Source: Actinomycetota bacterium (GTDB taxonomy: Bacteria > Actinomycetota > Humimicrobiia > Humimicrobiales > Humimicrobiaceae). Taken from it: a DNA stretch of 9,524 bases. Of the stretch, positions 5,906 to 9,524 are shown in pieces. Made by a program: the position numbers and the translations under genes. Where the stretch lies: assembly GCA_003155275.1 (NCBI GenBank), contig PMCC01000170.1:433-9956 (forward strand), written 5' to 3'. Every line of letters begins with the position of its first letter. The first letter of the stretch is position 1. The notes under the pieces were generated by a model. That model made no database searches and was not told where the DNA came from. It was given only the letters and a program-made list of their open reading frames with translations.

Positions 5906-6331
5906 TTATTTTTTATGTTTTTCGATTTCCTGCCTTATAAAAGTCTCAAAATCGGGACCTGCTTTCATGAGGTTTGCAAGTTCTGCGCCTAAGTTGGAAG
6001 GTTTTATTTTTGCAATCCATCCTGCGTCATAGCAGGACTCATTGATTAATTCAGGGGAATCTTCAAGATCTGAGTTTGACTCAATTATTTCGCCGCTTAC
6101 AGGCGCAAAAATCTTGCCGACCCATTTGCCTGATTCAAGTGATGATAAGGATTCGTTTTGTTTTACTTTTGCGCCTTTCATTGGAAGTTCAATATAAACA
6201 ATCTCGCCGGCAAGTTTCTGGAAAAAATCTGAAGCGCCGAAAATTATGTTTCCGCTGCCGTCATCTTTCGCCCAAAAATGGTTCTTCTCATAATAAAGGT
6301 CATCAGGAAAATCATAGGTTTCAATTTGCAT
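5906..6331 (-). CDS. gcvH: GcvH-like lipoyl carrier protein (LbpA-like features)
   Basis: A 141-residue small soluble protein with the complete GcvH fold: FPDDLYYEKNHFWAK at the start, the core IIFGASDFFQKLAGEIVYIELP, the lipoylation hairpin SLESGKWVGKIFAPVSG and the closing GWIAKIKPSNL. K69 is the expected lipoyl-lysine. Family H proteins of glycine cleavage usually read E-S-V-K-A here. ESGKWVG and the FP-D-DLYY start are closer to what I recall of lipoate-binding proteins (LbpA) that work with Hdr-like complexes in sulfur oxidation. In either case it would carry a substrate or electrons on a swinging lipoamide arm. The start is decided by a very strong ribosome site, AAGGGGGAGG, 5 nt before the ATG. 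It follows a HdrD-like gene, and no gcvP, gcvT or lpd is visible. The fold is certain; the partner is inference. Confidence 0.88.
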   Translation of the reverse strand: MQIETYDFPDDLYYEKNHFWAKDDGSGNIIFGASDFFQKLAGEIVYIELPMKGAKVKQNESLSSLESGKWVGKIFAPVSGEIIESNSDLEDSPELINESCYDAGWIAKIKPSNLGAELANLMKAGPDFETFIRQEIEKHKK

Positions 6332-6336
6332 TGCAG

Positions 6337-6346
6337 CCTCCCCCTT
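6337..6346 (-). promoter_or_regulatory. Strong ribosome binding site of the lipoyl-carrier gene
   Basis: AAGGGGGAGG lies 5 nt before the ATG and is the strongest Shine-Dalgarno sequence in the window. It fixes the start codon and suggests a high translation rate for this small carrier. Confidence 0.75.
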
Positions 6347-6365
6347 ACAAAAAATTATAAAATAA

Positions 6366-6394
6366 ATTATATAAAAAAGTCTTTAAATAAACAA
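6366..6394 (-). promoter_or_regulatory. Promoter of the lipoyl-carrier gene
   Basis: On the minus strand TTGTTT (6389-6394) and a perfect TATAAT (6366-6371) are separated by the ideal 17 bases. Transcription would start near 6359, about 28 nt before the ATG and just upstream of the strong ribosome site. It implies the gene can be transcribed independently of glcF. Confidence 0.55.
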
Positions 6395-6406
6395 CAGTAA
6401 TAATAC

Positions 6407-6429
6407 AATATTATAATTGTTATAATATT
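6407..6429. promoter_or_regulatory. PerR-box-like 23-bp inverted repeat
   Basis: AATATTATAA (6407-6416) and TTATAATATT (6420-6429) are perfect 10-bp arms around TTG. The inner 15 bases, TTATAATTGTTATAA (6411-6425), match the PerR box TTATAATnATTATAA at 13 of 14 defined positions. The centre is about 59 bases upstream of the predicted transcription start, so the site would suit an activator or an upstream repressor rather than promoter occlusion. The AT-rich setting makes chance dyads more likely. Confidence 0.45.
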
Positions 6430-6502
6430 TAATTAAATAATTAATCTTTATAAGTTGACTTACAATATTTTTTGCACATTATTTATTTAAATAATAATTT
6501 AC

Positions 6503-6660
6503 TCTTCTGCGTTTATTCCAGGACCAGGTTATAATGTTTGTTAATGACCCATCATTATTCCAAGCGACCTGTCCTTCTGTATACATGCCATGACCCCGTT
6601 GTCAGGTTTATTGCCAACATAATCGTTTTTCCAAACAGCCTAACCTTCTGCGTTCATGCT
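6503..6660 (-). repeat. Degenerate tandem repeat of about 70 bp overlapping the end of glcF
   Basis: The element CTTCTG is found at 6504-6509, 6574-6579 and 6645-6650, in each case with similar sequence after it, giving periods of 70 and 71 bases. On the minus strand the three copies read ATGAACGCAGAAGG (the last codons of glcF), ATGTATACAGAAGG and ATAAACGCAGAAGA. Similarity goes beyond this core: 36 bases from the first two copies match at 26 positions and translate to MNAEG-stop-AVWKND and MYTEGQVAWNND. The outer copy also resembles the preceding codons for LVLQ. This looks like an old tandem duplication of the glcF 3' end. Confidence 0.45.
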
Positions 6661-8022
6661 CTGAAGAACAAGTTCTGCAATATCCAGGACTTTGACTTTG
6701 TAGTCGATCTCACCTTTTTTTCGCTTTAGAGCCGTGTTCATGGTTCTTTCACACTGCTGGCAGGCCGATACAACTATCTCTGCTTTTGTGGCAAATATCT
6801 CATCTGTTTTTGCGTCAGCTATTTTTGATGAAAGGGCCGGGTTTAATGATTCAATATTGCCTCCCCCGCCACAGCAGTTTGCCTGAAGCCTATTGGTGTC
6901 AAGCTCGATAAAATCTATGCCAGGTATGCTTTTAATTACCTGTCTCGGCTCTTCAAAGATGCCTGAATTTCGTCCAAGGTCGCAAGGGTCATGGTAGGTC
7001 ACTTTTATACCGGCTTTATTTACGCTTATATCATTTAGCTTGATTTTTCCTTCCTGTATAAGCCTTAACAGATACTGGGAAACATGCATTATTTCAAAAT
7101 CCGGCTTTACCCCGGTCAGCTCAGTGTATTCATGCGCCCATGTATGAAAACATGAGGGGCAGGAGGTTATCAGAAGTTTTGCCCCCTTTTTTATAACCAT
7201 GCCAATGTTGTGAAGCGCCAAGGATGTGACGGCATCGGTCATTCCTGAACTTAAAAGCGGAAAGCCGCAGCACCACTCGTCTTCCCCCAAAAGTGTAAAA
7301 TCAACATCCGCTCTTTTAAATATTTCGGTTATTGCCCTTGGGATGGAAAATGAGCGCGGTGAAAAAGAGGACACGCAGCCGACAAAATAAACAACCTCAG
7401 CGGTGTCTTTTACATAGTCGCTTAAAGTTATCCCTGGTATCTGTTTTAGCCAGTCAAGCCTTCCCTGGTTGGTGTCAAAGGTTATGTTATAGGCGGTCTT
7501 GATTTTGTCCTTTAGCATATCAAGGATCTCGGGATATTTACTGCTGTCTACCAGGTCCTGCCTTACCGCCCTGAAAAGTTCGCTGATTTTAACGCCGCTC
7601 GGGCATTCCTTTGTACAGTAATTGCACATCGTGCAGGTATATATCTTTTGTGAAAGCTTGTCTGTAAGTGGCAGTGTTTTATTTGCGGCAGCTTCAATCA
7701 GACTTAGCTTCCCTCTCGGGGATACGCCTTCGTCAAGCGTGTTTTTATAAACCGGGCATATTGACAGGCATGTGCCGCATCTTGAACAACTGTAAAGTTC
7801 GTCCCCTTTTTTAGATACTCTCACCGTTTTGGCCAACACACCGGTACCCGAAATGACCACATTAGTTTTAGAGCCATCCATGCCAGCAATACCTTTGGCT
7901 CCTGCTGCGATACCTTTGGCGCCAGCCGAGGTTTCTTTGGAGCCAGGCATATCTTTAGCATTTGCGATGTCTTCGGCACCTGCAAAATCTTTATCTTTTA
8001 ATAATATTTTTTCTTCACCCAT
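6640..8022 (-). CDS. glcF: GlcF/HdrD-type Fe-S oxidoreductase subunit with two CCG domains
   Basis: A 460-residue electron-transfer subunit of the glycolate/D-lactate dehydrogenase type. After an unusual 70-residue low-complexity N-terminus come two ferredoxin motifs, C79-C82-C85-C89 and C130-C133-C136-C140 (each CxxCxxCxxxCP), that bind [4Fe-4S] clusters. Then follow two complete CCG domains: C216, C251-C252-G, C288xxC291; and C347, C383-C384-G, C421xxC424. CCG domains bind the special clusters of HdrB/HdrD that reduce disulfides, and they also occur in GlcF and LutA. All cysteines are intact. No membrane segment is seen. The ATG has AGGAAAAT just upstream. It lies 212 bases downstream of the GlcD-type gene, its expected partner. 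The tail holds two near-identical heptads, AGAKGIA (33-39 and 40-46), and a related AGAEDIA (14-20). GlcF is the best name; HdrD-like is an alternative because of the lipoyl carrier downstream. Confidence 0.88.
   Translation of the reverse strand: MGEEKILLKDKDFAGAEDIANAKDMPGSKETSAGAKGIAAGAKGIAGMDGSKTNVVISGTGVLAKTVRVSKKGDELYSCSRCGTCLSICPVYKNTLDEGVSPRGKLSLIEAAANKTLPLTDKLSQKIYTCTMCNYCTKECPSGVKISELFRAVRQDLVDSSKYPEILDMLKDKIKTAYNITFDTNQGRLDWLKQIPGITLSDYVKDTAEVVYFVGCVSSFSPRSFSIPRAITEIFKRADVDFTLLGEDEWCCGFPLLSSGMTDAVTSLALHNIGMVIKKGAKLLITSCPSCFHTWAHEYTELTGVKPDFEIMHVSQYLLRLIQEGKIKLNDISVNKAGIKVTYHDPCDLGRNSGIFEEPRQVIKSIPGIDFIELDTNRLQANCCGGGGNIESLNPALSSKIADAKTDEIFATKAEIVVSACQQCERTMNTALKRKKGEIDYKVKVLDIAELVLQSMNAEG
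7885..7926 (-). repeat. Tandem 21-base coding repeat in the glcF N-terminus
   Basis: Codons 33-39 and 40-46 both encode AGAKGIA. The two 21-base copies differ at four positions, every one a synonymous third base. The pattern points to a tandem duplication that is old enough to have drifted but has kept its amino acids. Confidence 0.6.
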
Positions 8023-8234
8023 ATTTTCCTGTTATTTTCCTAAACTGATTAAATTATTTTATCTTTATTTATCAATACTATTCAATAATAAATTCATACC
8101 ATAAATCTTCCATATAAAAAGTTTTATATTCTGGTTCCCACCGGTTTTGTTATTTTCCTGTCCTGATTAAATAATATTTTTTCAAACTTTTAAATATTAT
8201 GTCTTTCCAATGCGCTAACTATTTTTTTTAATTT
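8023..8234. other. glcD-glcF gap with a duplicated leader segment and AT dyads
   Basis: The 25-base segments 8030-8054 and 8148-8172 match at 22 positions (TGTTATTTTCCT, four variable bases, TGATTAAAT). On the minus strand each gives an AGGAAAATAAC, and the proximal copy forms the glcF ribosome-site region. ATATAAAA (8112-8119) and TTTTATAT (8122-8129) form a near-perfect palindrome. ATAATATTT (8171-8179) and AAATATTAT (8192-8200) form a 9-bp stem with a 12-nt loop 35 bases after the glcD stop. A weak promoter-like pair for glcF, TTGAAT (8080-8085) and GATAAA (8058-8063) on the minus strand, is 16 bases apart. None is strong on its own in such AT-rich DNA. Confidence 0.4.
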
Positions 8235-9524
8235 TTATGTTAAAAACATTTTACCGGGATTTAAGATATTGTTCGGGTCAAATGCTTTTTTAATCCTTTT
8301 CATGAGCTGATAGGCATCTTCTGAGATCTCAAGCTTCAAGTATTTTGCTTTGGTAATACCAATGCCATGCTCACCTGATAATGTTCCGTCTAGTTTTATT
8401 GTCTCAATAAATATCTCCTCGATGACTTTCTCTACTTTGGCTTCTTCTACGCTGTCCCGCAAATCAGTAAGTATTGTGGGGTGAAGATTACCATCCCCTG
8501 CATGGCCGAAGGTCCCTATCATGATATCATATTTTTTGGCTATGGATTTTACAGCCTCAATAAGTTCCACGATCCTGCTTCTTGGCACAGTTGCGTCTTC
8601 CAGTATTGTTGAAGGCTTTATCCTTGCAAGAGATGACAGAGCCGCCCTTCTTGCTGCCCAGAGCTTGTTTCTCTCTTCATCTGAAGTCGCCTGTTTACAT
8701 GATAAAGCGCCGTTGTCGTTGCATACCCCGGTTACCACAGCAGCTTCGATATCTACTGCGCCCTGCTGGCCGTCAACTTCGATAAGAAGCATTGCGCCTA
8801 TGCTCCTGTCAAGCCCTACCTTTAAATAATCCTCTATTGCGTTGATGGTTACATTATCGACAAATTCAAGGGTTGCCGTTATCACTCCTGCCGCAACAAT
8901 ATCCCTCACAGTTTTCGCGGCATCCAGCATATCGGCAAAAGTGGCAAGAATGCTGGCCCTTGCCGGTGGAGCAGGTAAAAGCCCAAGCACAGCTTTAGTC
9001 ACAATTCCGAGGGTTCCTTCAGAGCCGACCATTAAATCGACAAGATTGTAGCCTACTACGCTTTTTACTGTTTTTGTGCCGGTATTTATAATTTCCCCTG
9101 TTGGCAATACGACTTCCAGGGCATTTACATAATCTTTTGTAACGCCATACTTTAAACCCCTCAGACCTCCTGCATTTTCAGCAATATTGCCGCCTATCGT
9201 TGAAGTTTTCAGGCTTCCCGGATCGGGAGGATAAAAGAGCCCGTATTTGGAAGCTGCTTTATCCACATCAATAGTGATTACCCCGGCTTCGACTTCGGCA
9301 AGAAGATCCACAGGGTTTATCCCGATTATCCTGTTCATGTCAACCATTACAAGCGATATGCCCCCGTTTACTGTAAGGCAGCCACCGCTTAGGCCGGTGG
9401 CAGCGCCCCTTGGAGTTACGGGTATTTTTTCCAGGTTTGCAAATCTCATGATACGGCTTATCTGCTCAGCGCTGCTTACTCTTACTATGACATCCGGCAT
9501 GTATTCCCGTCTTGTGGAATCATA
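8235..9524 (-). CDS. glcD: GlcD-type FAD-linked oxidase, 5' end outside the window
   Basis: The catalytic FAD subunit of a glycolate/D-lactate-type 2-hydroxyacid dehydrogenase; 429 codons are visible. The frame stays open to the right edge. Upstream of the first visible Met (9500) it reads YDSTRREY, a conserved stretch of this family, so that Met is internal and about 40 residues are missing. Counting from it: PRGAATGLSGG (30-40) and the loop DPGSLKTSTIGGNIAENAGG (93-112) bind FAD pyrophosphate in the VAO/PCMH fold. NLVDLMVGSEGTLG (152-165) ends that domain. The C-terminal substrate lobe has EDATVPRSR (301-309), FGHAGDGNLHP (331-341), GEHGIG (376-381) and FDPNNILNPGKMF (407-419). All family motifs are intact. 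The substrate cannot be fixed from the motifs: D-lactate, glycolate or another 2-hydroxyacid. The CCG protein downstream is its likely electron acceptor. Confidence 0.92.
   Translation of the reverse strand, partial: YDSTRREYMPDVIVRVSSAEQISRIMRFANLEKIPVTPRGAATGLSGGCLTVNGGISLVMVDMNRIIGINPVDLLAEVEAGVITIDVDKAASKYGLFYPPDPGSLKTSTIGGNIAENAGGLRGLKYGVTKDYVNALEVVLPTGEIINTGTKTVKSVVGYNLVDLMVGSEGTLGIVTKAVLGLLPAPPARASILATFADMLDAAKTVRDIVAAGVITATLEFVDNVTINAIEDYLKVGLDRSIGAMLLIEVDGQQGAVDIEAAVVTGVCNDNGALSCKQATSDEERNKLWAARRAALSSLARIKPSTILEDATVPRSRIVELIEAVKSIAKKYDIMIGTFGHAGDGNLHPTILTDLRDSVEEAKVEKVIEEIFIETIKLDGTLSGEHGIGITKAKYLKLEISEDAYQLMKRIKKAFDPNNILNPGKMFLT

Larger units (their letters stand above)
6332..6639. 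other. Intergenic region upstream of the lipoyl-carrier gene
   Basis: These 308 bases fall into two parts. From 6332 to about 6500 the DNA is very AT-rich and holds the ribosome site, a good promoter and a PerR-box-like dyad. From about 6501 to 6639 it is less AT-rich and consists of degenerate copies of a roughly 70-base unit that begins in the 3' end of the glcF gene. No terminator with a GC stem was found after glcF. Confidence 0.6.

Noticed and set aside
5906..6331. Reading the GcvH-like gene as evidence of a glycine cleavage operon
   Set aside because: No gcvP, gcvT or lipoamide dehydrogenase is present and the lipoylation site is not the usual E-S-V-K-A.
6479..6586. Small minus-strand ORF of 35 codons starting MYTEGQVAWNND
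   Set aside because: It falls inside the degenerate 70-bp repeat and its similarity to the read-through of the glcF end is explained by duplication; the tail is AT-rich drift. GGGG 8-9 nt upstream is only a weak ribosome site.
8830..9051. Plus-strand frames within the GlcD-type gene (8521-8829, 8842-9051)
   Set aside because: Antisense to intact FAD-oxidase motifs, with no motif or ribosome site of their own.

Overview
The window looks like chromosomal DNA of a strictly anaerobic bacterium. The genes are moderately AT-rich and are separated by long, very AT-rich gaps of about 200 to 475 bases. Shine-Dalgarno sites, sigma70-like promoters and two lipobox lipoproteins indicate a bacterium rather than an archaeon. 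A RACo-type corrinoid-activating ATPase next to a GlcD/GlcF pair and a lipoyl carrier suggests an anaerobe with corrinoid-dependent methyl metabolism. I cannot name the phylum from the sequence alone. No IS element, phage gene, CRISPR array, tRNA or rRNA was seen.

Layout, left to right. Positions 1-316 hold the start of an unidentified minus-strand gene that leaves the window, and a 5'-truncated remnant of a nucleotidyltransferase ending exactly at the neighbouring gene. Positions 317-1225 (minus) encode a tandem-rhodanese lipoprotein. Positions 1226-1700 are noncoding, with a small hairpin, a 14-bp palindrome and a candidate promoter. Positions 1701-2453 (plus) encode a YhfC-family multipass membrane protein with intramembrane-protease-like motifs. 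The convergent gap 2454-2712 is almost pure AT apart from one GC-richer hairpin. Positions 2713-3531 (minus) encode an orphan family 3 solute-binding lipoprotein whose ligand-clamp residues have diverged.

The right 60 percent is a minus-strand series read right to left: GlcD-type FAD oxidase (8235-9524, 5' end outside the window), GlcF/HdrD-type protein with two [4Fe-4S] motifs and two complete CCG domains (6640-8022), GcvH-like lipoyl carrier (5906-6331), and RACo-like ATPase with an N-terminal [2Fe-2S] domain (3774-5708). Each gap carries its own regulatory-looking DNA, including a PerR-box-like dyad upstream of the lipoyl carrier and a dyad inside the promoter spacer of the RACo gene. The genes may therefore form a functional neighbourhood rather than one tight operon.

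Working model (inference): GlcD oxidises a 2-hydroxyacid, electrons pass through the GlcF/HdrD-like protein, and its CCG sites may exchange electrons with the lipoyl disulfide of the GcvH-like protein. That protein resembles the LbpA-type carriers of Hdr-like systems more than a glycine-cleavage H protein. The RACo protein would keep a corrinoid protein encoded elsewhere in the active Co(I) state. No glycine-cleavage P, T or L gene and no methyltransferase is visible here.
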